In this document: piece by piece, positions 7,168 to 15,346 of the stretch
How positions within the stretch are numbered: the first letter of the stretch is position 1
How the letters are laid out: each line of letters starts with the position of its first letter
Assembly: GCA_001485605.1 (NCBI GenBank)
Contig: FAON01000004.1
Span: 1 to 64,000, forward strand
Length of the DNA stretch: 64,000 nucleotides
Source of the DNA: Candidatus Kryptobacter tengchongensis
GTDB taxonomy: Bacteria; Bacteroidota; Ignavibacteria; Kryptoniales; Kryptoniaceae
Reading direction: 5' to 3'
Made by a program: the position numbers and the translations under genes
The notes under the pieces: generated by a model
The model's input: the letters and a program-made list of their open reading frames with translations, nothing else
Databases searched by the model: none
Told to the model about the DNA's origin: nothing

Positions 7168-8628
7168 ATGACAGAGGTAGCAATAAAAGCGGAAGCAATT
7201 GAGATAGAGGCGAAGGTGAAAAAATTAACTCTTATATGGACTGGGTTAACTTTTGTTCTATTCCCAATTCTTGGATTGCTTGGTTTTCTGATGCGGTTTG
7301 TTCAGAGCAATATCTTCCCAGCATTCCCACCAGAATGGTTTTATTCAATTTTAACTCTTCACGGCGTGGGGATGGTCGGATTGTGGTATGTTGAAGGGAT
7401 GACAGCTGTTATATATCTTCTTTCAAAATATGTAAAGCCAAATACAGCTGTTTCTTGGTTTTCGTTTGCACTGACGCTTGTAGGTGTTGCGTTAATTATA
7501 ATTTCAACAATCGGTGGCAAGTTTGGAGCCGGTTGGTATTTTCTTTATCCATTGCCTTACAAATCAGCCGAAATCTGGTCTAATTGGGCAACCGACTTTT
7601 ATCTCATTGGGCTTGGAATTCTTGGAATTGCGTGGACTGTCTGGGTGATAGATGTTTTAAGAGCGATAGCTCAAAGATATTCACTTAATCAGGCGCTTGC
7701 ATGGCATTATCTTGCTGGTAAAGTTGAACCGGAAACCCCACCAATTATTTTAATTGTCACAGTTTCGTGTATCGCTGCTATAACTGGATTTCTGGCAGCT
7801 GTTGCGTTGCTTTTACTGTTTTTATTTGATAGGGTTTCCGGCACACCAGCTGATCCGCTGCTTATGAAAAATCTTGTCTTTTACTTCGGGCATGTGCTTG
7901 TAAATATCACAATGTATCTTGGCGTCGCAATCCTTTATGAAGTATTGCCTCAATATACGCAGAGACCGTGGAAGACAAATAAACTTGTCGCCTTTGCCTG
8001 GAACACAGTTCTATTCCTTGTTCTTTTTGCTTACTTCCATCATTTGTATATGGATTTCGTTCAACCAAAAGCTTTCCAAATAATAGGTCAATTTGCTTCG
8101 TATTTTATTTCAGTTCCAGCTGCGGTGGTGACAATTTTCAGCGCTCTTGCAATGATTTACAGGACAAAGGTTAACTGGACGCTTGGATCTTCATTGGTAT
8201 TTCTTGGGACTATGGGCTGGGCTGTTGGGGGAGTTGCAGCTGTGATTGATTCTTCAATTGCTGTTAATTTTAGGTTTCATAATACGCTCTGGGTCCCGGC
8301 ACATTTTCATACATACTTCCTGATGGGGGTTGTGCTTATGATTCTTGGATTTATATATCACTTTTCACAGGAACATTCAAAAATTCCTGATAACTCAAAA
8401 CTTGCAAGGTTAACCCTCTGGTTAATTTTAATAGGAGGTTACGGTTTCTTAAGCATGTTTTACACAGGTGGAGCACTGTTTGTCCCAAGAAGATATGCGC
8501 TTTATCCATCTACTTTTTCAGCCGGGGTGACAATAGCTCAAATAAGTATTGTTTTTGTCAGTATATTAACGATTGGCTTACTCTTATACCTAATTCAAAC
8601 GATAAGAAGATGGGCAAGATCATTTTAG
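7168..8628 (+). CDS. Heme-copper subunit I, probable NO reductase (active-site Tyr replaced by Asn)
   Basis: Catalytic subunit, 486 residues with about 12-13 hydrophobic helices. All six metal-binding histidines are present: His65 (low-spin heme), His242, His291 and His292 (CuB or FeB), His379 (high-spin heme) and His381 (low-spin heme). In A- and B-type oxidases the first CuB histidine is followed four residues later by a Tyr cross-linked to it. Here the sequence is GHVLVN, with Asn246 in that place. Tyr289, two residues before the His pair, is not at the position used by cbb3 oxidases. Loss of this Tyr is a hallmark of NO reductases in the superfamily, so NO reduction to N2O is more likely than oxygen reduction. 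Family membership is certain; activity is inferred. Confidence 0.88.
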   Translation: MTEVAIKAEAIEIEAKVKKLTLIWTGLTFVLFPILGLLGFLMRFVQSNIFPAFPPEWFYSILTLHGVGMVGLWYVEGMTAVIYLLSKYVKPNTAVSWFSFALTLVGVALIIISTIGGKFGAGWYFLYPLPYKSAEIWSNWATDFYLIGLGILGIAWTVWVIDVLRAIAQRYSLNQALAWHYLAGKVEPETPPIILIVTVSCIAAITGFLAAVALLLLFLFDRVSGTPADPLLMKNLVFYFGHVLVNITMYLGVAILYEVLPQYTQRPWKTNKLVAFAWNTVLFLVLFAYFHHLYMDFVQPKAFQIIGQFASYFISVPAAVVTIFSALAMIYRTKVNWTLGSSLVFLGTMGWAVGGVAAVIDSSIAVNFRFHNTLWVPAHFHTYFLMGVVLMILGFIYHFSQEHSKIPDNSKLARLTLWLILIGGYGFLSMFYTGGALFVPRRYALYPSTFSAGVTIAQISIVFVSILTIGLLLYLIQTIRRWARSF

Positions 8629-9401
8629 TAATTTTACTGGCGCTGGGGCAAACCGCCCTGGCGCAGGATTCATCTGAAATAAATAATCTGTTTCCCTCAG
8701 AGGAAAGATACCTGTATAAAGACATATCAGATGTTAAACTTGTAGATTCCAACGGCAAAATTACTTCTTTATCAAAAATTTGGCATGAAAAACCTATTCT
8801 TCTCACCTTGATTTTCTCCCGCTGTGCTGGAATTTGCTCACCCCTTATTTCATCTTTGAAATTCTCAGTTGACAAAATAAAGGAAAATAAGAATTTTTAT
8901 ATCGTTGTTTTAAGCTTTGATACTGCTGATACACAAGAGGATATGAAAGTTTTAAAAGAGGGGTTTGAACTTGGTGAAAATGAAAATTGGATATTTGGGG
9001 TTTTTGCTGAAAAAGATGAAATTAAAAAATTATCAAAGGAGATAGGATTTTGGTATAAGTGGGTTGACTCAACAGGACAGTATGATCATCCAGGAATTGT
9101 TGTTGGAATAAGACAAGGCAAGATAGTAAGGATTTTAGTTGGGGGCAATATAACCCTTGTAAAACTGCGCGAGGTAGTTCAGGAAATTAAGGGCGAATTT
9201 GTGCCGTTCTATGGGACTCAGAGAAACGTTGCTTTCAAATGTTTAAATTACGACCCTGAAACCGGAAATGTAAAGATAGGATTTGGAACAGTTATATTAT
9301 TTATCCCCGCTCTTTTAACACTTGCAGTAACTCTTTCAATTTTTTATCTAACCCCAAAAACAAAAAATAAAATGGAGGTTAAAAATGCTTCGCAATTCTA
9401 A
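8610..9401 (+). CDS. SCO1/SenC-type copper chaperone with C-terminal membrane anchor
   Basis: Thioredoxin-fold copper chaperone of 263 residues that assembles the CuA site of subunit II. An N-terminal signal segment (MGKIILVILLALGQTALAQ) is followed by the SCO domain. Copper ligands are the CAGIC cysteine pair near residue 70 and a histidine in QYDHPG. Unlike many SCO proteins it also has a C-terminal hydrophobic helix (VILFIPALLTLAVTLSIFYL), so it may be anchored at that end. It overlaps subunit I by 19 bases and the next cytochrome gene by 17, indicating translational coupling. Its presence supports a functional CuA centre. Confidence 0.92.
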   Translation: MGKIILVILLALGQTALAQDSSEINNLFPSEERYLYKDISDVKLVDSNGKITSLSKIWHEKPILLTLIFSRCAGICSPLISSLKFSVDKIKENKNFYIVVLSFDTADTQEDMKVLKEGFELGENENWIFGVFAEKDEIKKLSKEIGFWYKWVDSTGQYDHPGIVVGIRQGKIVRILVGGNITLVKLREVVQEIKGEFVPFYGTQRNVAFKCLNYDPETGNVKIGFGTVILFIPALLTLAVTLSIFYLTPKTKNKMEVKNASQF

Positions 9402-10557
9402 ATTGTTTTATCCTTTGCTTGCTTTGTTATTTCTTTTCATGTTAAGTGAGATTGCCACCGGTATCCCGCTTTTCGCACGAAAGTATAATCGCTCTTGTTT
9501 CACATGTCATACATCACCACCGATGTTGAATGAATTCGGACGAAGATTCCAATCAAATGGTTATCAACTTCCCGGCACCGTTGAATCAACGCCTATCTGG
9601 ATGTCAAATCAACTTCCATTTGCAGCGATGCTCCGCTCAGTTTTTTCGTGGACGAGAGAAGAAGCGGAAGGGACAAAGAAATCAACATTTACATTTGAGC
9701 GAACAGGTGCTGATATATTTACAGCAGGAACGCTCGGAAAGCATTTATCTTATTTTGCTGCTGTTGTCGTTGATCCCGCTGAAGGTGGCGGTTATGAAGC
9801 AGCAGTTGAAGTTGTCCATGTAATTTATAACAATATCTTACCAATGAGCAACTTGAACTTAAAATTTGGCTCCTTCCGACTTGACCTTCCCTACCCTGTT
9901 AATCTCGCATTGAGCGAAGCTGGATATCTTGTTTATGAGCATATTTCAGAAGTTAAAGCAGATAATCAAGTTGAGGCTGAATTTTCACTCGCCGAGCCAC
10001 AGATCGGGGTTTCAGTTTATGGTTTTCTCCCACAGGTTCTTGATGGGTTAAGATATGAAGTTGCAATTGTAAATGGAACAAATGTAAGTGAGGATATAGA
10101 TAACACCCCTGATTTGTATGTCAGATTAAATCAAAGTATATGGTTAAATAATGCACCGTTTAGAGCAGGTATACTTTACTATCTTGGTAAAATGAAGGGA
10201 AGTGTAGAGGAAAATAATTTCAACCGATTTGGTTTTGATGCCGAAATTTATGATCCATGGGCTAAAAAAGTAAATGTTTATTTCCAGTATTTAACAGCCA
10301 CTGATAAAGTTGCAGGTCAAGAATTAAAAATGAATGGTGGATTCATAGGAGCGAATATCTTTATACTTCCAGAGAAGCTTGTAGGCTTTACAAGATATGA
10401 TTTTAAAAAAGCTGAGGATGTGAAAACAAATCAATTTTCAATTGGTTTAAGATATCATCTTGCTCCGAATGTTTTTCTAACTGGCGAGTTTATAAATTCT
10501 AAAGAAGGGGAAATGAAAACGAACAAGTTCATGCTGATGACTCATTTACTATTTTAA
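9385..10557 (+). CDS. Secreted cytochrome c domain fused to probable beta-barrel
   Basis: Signal peptide (about 1-26) followed at once by one heme-c motif, CFTCH (Cys38, Cys41, His42), in the segment ARKYNRSCFTCHTSPP. The remaining ~330 residues are rich in alternating aromatic and polar beta-strand patterns such as GFTRYDFKKAEDV and FSIGLRYHLAPNVFLTGEF. The protein ends in LLF, like an outer-membrane barrel. It could carry electrons at or across the outer membrane, or be a periplasmic cytochrome with a beta domain. It overlaps the SCO gene and has GGAGG before its ATG, so it belongs to the operon. Barrel fold is inferred from pattern only. Confidence 0.75.
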   Translation: MLRNSKLFYPLLALLFLFMLSEIATGIPLFARKYNRSCFTCHTSPPMLNEFGRRFQSNGYQLPGTVESTPIWMSNQLPFAAMLRSVFSWTREEAEGTKKSTFTFERTGADIFTAGTLGKHLSYFAAVVVDPAEGGGYEAAVEVVHVIYNNILPMSNLNLKFGSFRLDLPYPVNLALSEAGYLVYEHISEVKADNQVEAEFSLAEPQIGVSVYGFLPQVLDGLRYEVAIVNGTNVSEDIDNTPDLYVRLNQSIWLNNAPFRAGILYYLGKMKGSVEENNFNRFGFDAEIYDPWAKKVNVYFQYLTATDKVAGQELKMNGGFIGANIFILPEKLVGFTRYDFKKAEDVKTNQFSIGLRYHLAPNVFLTGEFINSKEGEMKTNKFMLMTHLLF

Positions 10558-10591
10558 AATGAAATTTTAAACCAAAAAACGGAGGTTTCAA

Positions 10592-11386
10592 ATGAAGATA
10601 AAGTTATTTTCAGTTCTGTTTATACTTGGGGTTTTCATATACGGCTTTACAGGAAATGATCAACCGAATAGACCCTCAAAAGATGTTATAGAGCAAGGTA
10701 AAAAAGTTTTTAATTACGTCTGTGCGCCATGCCACGGAAAGGACGGAAAAGGAGATGGGGTTGTAAGTTCTACAATTTTTGTTAAACCAAGGAATTTCAC
10801 AACAGGTGTGTATAAGTTTAGATCAACTGAAAGTGGAAACCTGCCAACAGACTCGGATTTGTATGAATCAATCTCACTTGGCTTCCATAATACAGCGATG
10901 CCATCATTTACTAATCTTTCCCCAGAAGATAGATTTGCAGTGATGGAGTACATCAAAACATTTTCGGAAAGATTTTCAAACCCAAATGAATATCCTTTGA
11001 AAATAATTGAGCCTGCGAATCAAATACCACTTTCACCAGAGAGCGTAGCTAAAGGGAGAGAAATTTACCTCAGAATGAAATGCTGGGAATGCCATGGTGT
11101 AAGTGGCAAGGGCGATGGTCCCGCGGCAAAATATGGCTTTAAAGATGATTGGGGAAATAAGATATTGATTCCGGATTTAACAAACCCAAATGAAGTTAAA
11201 AGAGCTACAACAGTTGAGGAAATTTACCTTGTTTTCACAACTGGTTTAAATGGAAGCCCGATGCCTTCGTATAAAGAAGTTTTGACCGATGAAGAAAGGT
11301 GGCATCTTGCAAATTACATTTATGCACTTATTCATGGGATTGCACTTTACGATGGAAAGACAATTGAGCAGTTGAAAACACCGTAA
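10592..11386 (+). CDS. Periplasmic diheme cytochrome c
   Basis: 264 residues with an N-terminal signal segment and two class I cytochrome c domains. Heme-binding motifs are CAPCH (Cys44, Cys47, His48) and CWECH (Cys164, Cys167, His168), each followed by GKGDG. Likely axial Met ligands are Met103 (TAMPSF) and the Met of GSPMPSY near residue 225. It probably donates electrons to the CuA site of the heme-copper complex encoded upstream. GGAGG precedes the ATG. This is the last gene of the operon; repeat cluster 3 begins about 15 bases beyond the stop. Confidence 0.93.
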   Translation: MKIKLFSVLFILGVFIYGFTGNDQPNRPSKDVIEQGKKVFNYVCAPCHGKDGKGDGVVSSTIFVKPRNFTTGVYKFRSTESGNLPTDSDLYESISLGFHNTAMPSFTNLSPEDRFAVMEYIKTFSERFSNPNEYPLKIIEPANQIPLSPESVAKGREIYLRMKCWECHGVSGKGDGPAAKYGFKDDWGNKILIPDLTNPNEVKRATTVEEIYLVFTTGLNGSPMPSYKEVLTDEERWHLANYIYALIHGIALYDGKTIEQLKTP

Positions 11387-11402
11387 ATGATAGCTTATCA
11401 AC

Positions 11403-12083
11403 TGTCATTGTCGCTAAGCCCTAAAGGTCCTAAGGAGCTCATAGAACCTTTGGACTTTAGGGATGCCCCCTGGGACGAGCAGAAGCGTGGCGATCTTTTC
11501 AAAATTAACTCACCCCCTAACCCCCTCTCTATAAAAAAATAGAGAGGGGGAACTTAAAGGGGGTGAGTTAAAAAACTGACTCATCCCTGTCACCCTCTCT
11601 AAAGTTAGAGAGAGGAGAAATAAGAGGGGTAAGTTAATAAATTGACTCACCCCCTGTCCCCCTCTCTACAACTGTAGAGAGGGGGAACTTAAAGGGGGTA
11701 AGTTAGAAAATAACTTTTTGAGATTGTCCCAATGGGATCACTTTGTGACTTCGGTGGCTTGCGTGTCCCCTCGCAATGACAAGTGTCTCAGGCTTTCACT
11801 TTTTGAACTATCCTTGTCATTGCAAGCGTAAGCGAAGCAATCTTATAGAAATTATTATATTTGGAGAAATGAGAGGATGAAAAATTGACTCACTTCCTAA
11901 CCCCCTCTCTAAAATTAGAGAGGGGGAACTTAAAGGGGGTGAGTTGAAAAATTGACTCATCCCCTAACCTCTTCATCTAAAATTAGAGTGGGGGAAAATT
12001 AAAAGGAAGAGAGTTGAAAAATTAACTCACCCCCTAACCCCCTCTCTACAACTGTAGAGAGGGGCAACCTAAGGGGGTGAGTT
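11403..12083. repeat. Repeat cluster 3: six hairpin repeats, three inside a TGTCATTG...CAATGACA element
   Basis: Hairpin repeat copies lie at 11507-11569, 11579-11635, 11645-11704, 11888-11945, 11955-12015 and 12024-12083. The first three sit inside an element bounded by TGTCATTG (11403-11410) and CAATGACA (11774-11781). A second element begins TGTCATTGCAAG at 11815-11826 and continues with AGCGTAAGCGAAGCAATC before the other three copies. The region between the diheme cytochrome and phoU is entirely repeat-derived; no gene is supported. The strong hairpins may also stop transcription from either side. Confidence 0.87.
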
Positions 12084-12106
12084 AAAAAGGTTATCAAACA
12101 ACCTTA
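12084..12106 (-). terminator. Possible terminator after phoU
   Basis: Read on the minus strand, the phoU stop codon runs directly into AAGGTT, a 7-base loop, AACCTT and a TTTTT-AA tail. The stem is only 6 bp and AT-rich, so efficiency is doubtful; the following repeat hairpins may help. Confidence 0.45.
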
Positions 12107-12775
12107 TGCTCCACCTTCTGCCTCTTTATATCTGCCATGCTTTATAACCTTTCCTTCAACTATATAAACGACATCCTCTCCTATATTTGTAGCAAGATCC
12201 GCAATTCTCTCAAGATTCCTTGATATCCTTTCAATATGAATTGCCCTTTCAATTGTCGTTGGGTCAGAGATCATATATGTAATTAACTCCCGCAGAATCT
12301 GGTCTCGGTAAGCGTCAACTATATCGTCCCTTTCACAAACGTTTTTCGCAAGATTTGAATCATTTTTTATAAAGGCATCAATGCTATCTTTAAGCATCCT
12401 AATTGTTTCTTCTGCCATCTTTGGTAGATCAATCAAGGGTTTAACTTGCGGTCTTTCAATCAGAAAAAGAGCACTATCAGCTATATTTTCAGCCATATCT
12501 CCAATTCGCTCAAGATCGTTATTCATTTTTAAAATCATTATAACAGTTCTCAAATCGCGAGCCTCCGGTTGAAATCTTGCGATTAAATTAACACACATTT
12601 CATCTATTTCAATTTCATTTTCGTTGGATCTTGGCTCATCAACTTGAATCACTTCAAGAAGAAGCTGTCTATCCTTGTTTAAAAGCCCTCTGATGCTTTT
12701 CTCAATCATGCTTTCAACAAGATTTCCCTGTTCAATGATTTTTTCTTTAAGTTTATTTAATTTTTCATAAAACAT
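12104..12775 (-). CDS. phoU: Phosphate signalling protein PhoU
   Basis: All-alpha cytoplasmic regulator (about 223 residues) linking the PstSCAB transporter to the PhoR kinase so that Pho genes are off when phosphate is plentiful. Two PhoU repeats are visible, each with the conserved acidic metal-binding patch: NNDLERIGDMAENI and SRNLERIADLATNI. The ATG at 12775 is preferred because AGGTG lies 6 bases upstream; a GTG at 12784 in the same frame is part of that Shine-Dalgarno. It is the last gene of the pst operon, 21 bases after pstB, and is followed by a weak hairpin and repeat cluster 3. Confidence 0.96.
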   Translation of the reverse strand: MFYEKLNKLKEKIIEQGNLVESMIEKSIRGLLNKDRQLLLEVIQVDEPRSNENEIEIDEMCVNLIARFQPEARDLRTVIMILKMNNDLERIGDMAENIADSALFLIERPQVKPLIDLPKMAEETIRMLKDSIDAFIKNDSNLAKNVCERDDIVDAYRDQILRELITYMISDPTTIERAIHIERISRNLERIADLATNIGEDVVYIVEGKVIKHGRYKEAEGGA

Positions 12776-12796
12776 AAAGTTCACCTATAAATTAAT

Positions 12797-13576
12797 TTAT
12801 CCAATTTTACCTGCGAGAAACTCCTCTGTTTTCTCATGGGATGGTCTTGTAAATACAATATCCGTTGGACCATACTCAATTAACTCCCCAAGATACATAA
12901 ATGCAACATAATCTGAAATTCTTCCAGCTTGCCCGACATTATGGGTAACTATAACTATCGTTACGGTATCTTTCAATTGCTCAATCAATTCCTCAATTCT
13001 CATTGTTGCAACTGGATCAAGCGCTGAGGTTGGCTCATCAAGTAGAATGATATCTGGTTTCATTGCCAGTGCTCTTGCGATGCAAAGACGCTGTTGTTGT
13101 CCACCTGATAAAAAAGTCCCCCTCTTATTGAGTCGGTCTTTCACTTCATCCCAAAGCGAAACCTTTTTCAAAGTTTCTTCAACTATTTCATCAGCTTCAC
13201 TTTTCTTAAGTTTTATCCCATTTAGAATATATCCAGCTATCACATTCTCATATATTGTCATTGTTGGGAAAGGATTAGGTCTTTGAAAAACCATTCCAAT
13301 TTTTCTTCTCACAAGCATTGGATCAATTGAATATATGTCAATTTCTTCCCTCTTATAAGAATTTTCAATAAGATAAACTTTCCCTTCAACTCTTGCTTTA
13401 GGTGAAAGTTCATGCATTCGGTTAAAGCAACGAATAAGTGTGGTTTTACCGCATCCAGAAGGACCCATGATCGCAGTTATACTATTCCTCACTATGGAAA
13501 GACTTACATTTTTTACAACGACATGTTCATCGTATGAAGCGGTCAAATTTTCAGTTCTCAAAACTATATCAATCAT
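12797..13576 (-). CDS. pstB: Phosphate ABC transporter ATP-binding protein PstB
   Basis: ATPase of the high-affinity phosphate importer, 259 residues. Walker A is GPSGCGKTT (38-46), followed by the PstB-typical IRCFNRMHEL. The Q-loop (VFQRPNPFP), ABC signature LSGGQQQRL, Walker B IILLDEPTSALDP and switch His in VTHN are all present and intact. It drives the PstA-PstC pore and also takes part in phosphate sensing. Length and motif order are normal. It lies 45 bases downstream of pstA and just before phoU. Confidence 0.97.
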   Translation of the reverse strand: MIDIVLRTENLTASYDEHVVVKNVSLSIVRNSITAIMGPSGCGKTTLIRCFNRMHELSPKARVEGKVYLIENSYKREEIDIYSIDPMLVRRKIGMVFQRPNPFPTMTIYENVIAGYILNGIKLKKSEADEIVEETLKKVSLWDEVKDRLNKRGTFLSGGQQQRLCIARALAMKPDIILLDEPTSALDPVATMRIEELIEQLKDTVTIVIVTHNVGQAGRISDYVAFMYLGELIEYGPTDIVFTRPSHEKTEEFLAGKIG

Positions 13577-13621
13577 TCTCTATAAAAAATTTGTTTTTCA
13601 TCCCAAAAAGTTTAGATAAAA

Positions 13622-14440
13622 TCATCTTTTGCTTAACAATCTCGTTATCACATTTAAAGATAAGACAAAAATAACCAAAATACAAGATGCCCCCCATGCT
13701 TTTGACCACCAATCTTCATAAGGACTCACTGCGTAGGTAAAAATTAGAAGTGGCATTGCACTTATTGGTTTAAGTATATTGAAATTTAAAAATGGATTCC
13801 CGAATGCTGTGAAAAGCAAAGGAGCTGTCTCCCCAGCTATTCTTGCAACCCCAGCAAGTATCCCCGTTAAAATACCACTTAAACCAGCTGGAATTATAAC
13901 CCTCAAAATTGTTCTATAATAAGGCACACCAAGCGCAAGCGAAGCTTCTTTTATTTCATTAGGGATTAACTTTAAAATTTCCTCTGTTGATTTTATAACA
14001 AGCGGTAACATCATTATTCCAAGTGCAACCCCTCCAGATAAAGCTGAAAAATGCCCCATTGGCTTAACAACCCAGAGATAAGCAATTATTCCAATTACAA
14101 TTGACGGAACCCCTTGTAAAATTTCCGATACAAGTCGCGAGAAAAACGCAATTTTACCTTCAGGGTGTTCAGAAAGATAAATTCCAACCATAATGCCCAA
14201 AGGAACAGAGAGAAATAAAGCGATCAAAATTAAAATTATCGTCCCGACCAGTGCATTTAAAATCCCGCCCCCGGGTTCACCAACAGGCTTAGGAAGAGTT
14301 GTTAAAAACTCCCAATTGATAACAGATATCCCATTTTTCAAAATAAAGTAAAGAACAAGCAGAAAAGGTATGGTGGATAAAAGTGCAATAAAAGTTAATA
14401 AAACTGAAATTGCTTTGCTTTTGATTATTCTAAAATACAT
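13622..14440 (-). CDS. pstA: Phosphate ABC transporter permease PstA
   Basis: Inner-membrane permease subunit of 272 residues with about six membrane helices. It carries the cytoplasmic EAA loop contacting PstB (IKEASLALGVPYYRTILRVI) and the PstA-typical GETAPLLFTAFGNPF segment. It pairs with PstC to form the phosphate channel. The gene starts 12 bases after pstC and is 45 bases before pstB. The sequence is complete, with no frameshift. Confidence 0.95.
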   Translation of the reverse strand: MYFRIIKSKAISVLLTFIALLSTIPFLLVLYFILKNGISVINWEFLTTLPKPVGEPGGGILNALVGTIILILIALFLSVPLGIMVGIYLSEHPEGKIAFFSRLVSEILQGVPSIVIGIIAYLWVVKPMGHFSALSGGVALGIMMLPLVIKSTEEILKLIPNEIKEASLALGVPYYRTILRVIIPAGLSGILTGILAGVARIAGETAPLLFTAFGNPFLNFNILKPISAMPLLIFTYAVSPYEDWWSKAWGASCILVIFVLSLNVITRLLSKR

Positions 14441-14452
14441 AACTTTTCATTT

Positions 14453-15346
14453 TCAATGTTGTAATTTTTTCAAAATGAATCTGCCAATTAAATTTACCAC
14501 CGTAGTTATTATAAACAGGGTCATGCCAAGATACATCAAGCTTGAAAGATATACCTCGCTGGTTGCCTCTGTAAATTCATTTGCTATGACGCTTGCTATT
14601 GTATTTCCGGGACTAAATATATTCTCAGGAATCCCGTGATAGTTTCCGATTACCATTGTGACAGCCATTGTTTCACCGAGTGCGCGACCAAGTGATAAAA
14701 TTACCCCGGCAATTATTCCAGATCTTGCGTAGGGAAGCATAACTTTTTTTATCATTTCCCAGCGTGTTGCCCCAAGTGCATAGGCTGCCTCTTTAAGCTC
14801 ATTTGGGACAAGTCGCATCGCATCTTTCCCAATTGAAGCCGAATAAGGTAAAATCATAAAAGCAAGAATTATTGACGCTGTTAAAATACCAACTCCATAT
14901 GGAGTAACGCCAATTTTTATTTCAAACTCCCGAACCAATGGAACAAGAAAAAACAACCCCCAAAAACCAAGCACAACCGATGGGACACCAGCAATTAACT
15001 CGGTCAAATATCTTAAAATCTCAGCAAAAAAACCTTTTTGAAAATACTCACCAAGGACTATGCTTATCGCAATTGAAAATGGCAAAGAAATAGCAAGAGA
15101 TATGAAAGATGTCACAAGCGTTCCGTAAATATAAGGCAATGCACCAAACTTCTCTTGAACCGGATCCCAGATAACACCTGTAAAAAAGGATAATCCAAAT
15201 TTTTTCAAAGATACAAGCGATGCGTTAAATAAACTCAAGAAAAACCCAACACCAAGGATAATTAAAATAACCGCTGAAACAGCCAAAATTAAGTTGAATA
15301 TTTTATCTTTATTTAATTCCCACCTCTTTATAAACTGGCTTGCCAT
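14453..15346 (-). CDS. pstC: Phosphate ABC transporter permease PstC
   Basis: Inner-membrane permease subunit of 297 residues with about six helices. The EAA loop (LKEAAYALGATRWEMIKKVM) and the PstC motif LGRALGETMAVTMVIGN are intact. Its ATG lies inside the 3' end of pstS (38-base overlap), so translation is coupled to the binding protein gene. The binding-protein and transporter genes follow the standard order pstS-pstC-pstA-pstB-phoU. Confidence 0.95.
   Translation of the reverse strand: MASQFIKRWELNKDKIFNLILAVSAVILIILGVGFFLSLFNASLVSLKKFGLSFFTGVIWDPVQEKFGALPYIYGTLVTSFISLAISLPFSIAISIVLGEYFQKGFFAEILRYLTELIAGVPSVVLGFWGLFFLVPLVREFEIKIGVTPYGVGILTASIILAFMILPYSASIGKDAMRLVPNELKEAAYALGATRWEMIKKVMLPYARSGIIAGVILSLGRALGETMAVTMVIGNYHGIPENIFSPGNTIASVIANEFTEATSEVYLSSLMYLGMTLFIITTVVNLIGRFILKKLQH

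Noticed and set aside
7168-8628. Ordinary ba3-type cytochrome oxidase
   Set aside because: The active-site Tyr is missing and no cbb3-like replacement Tyr is in the right place, so the plain oxidase label was not kept, though it is the usual automatic annotation.
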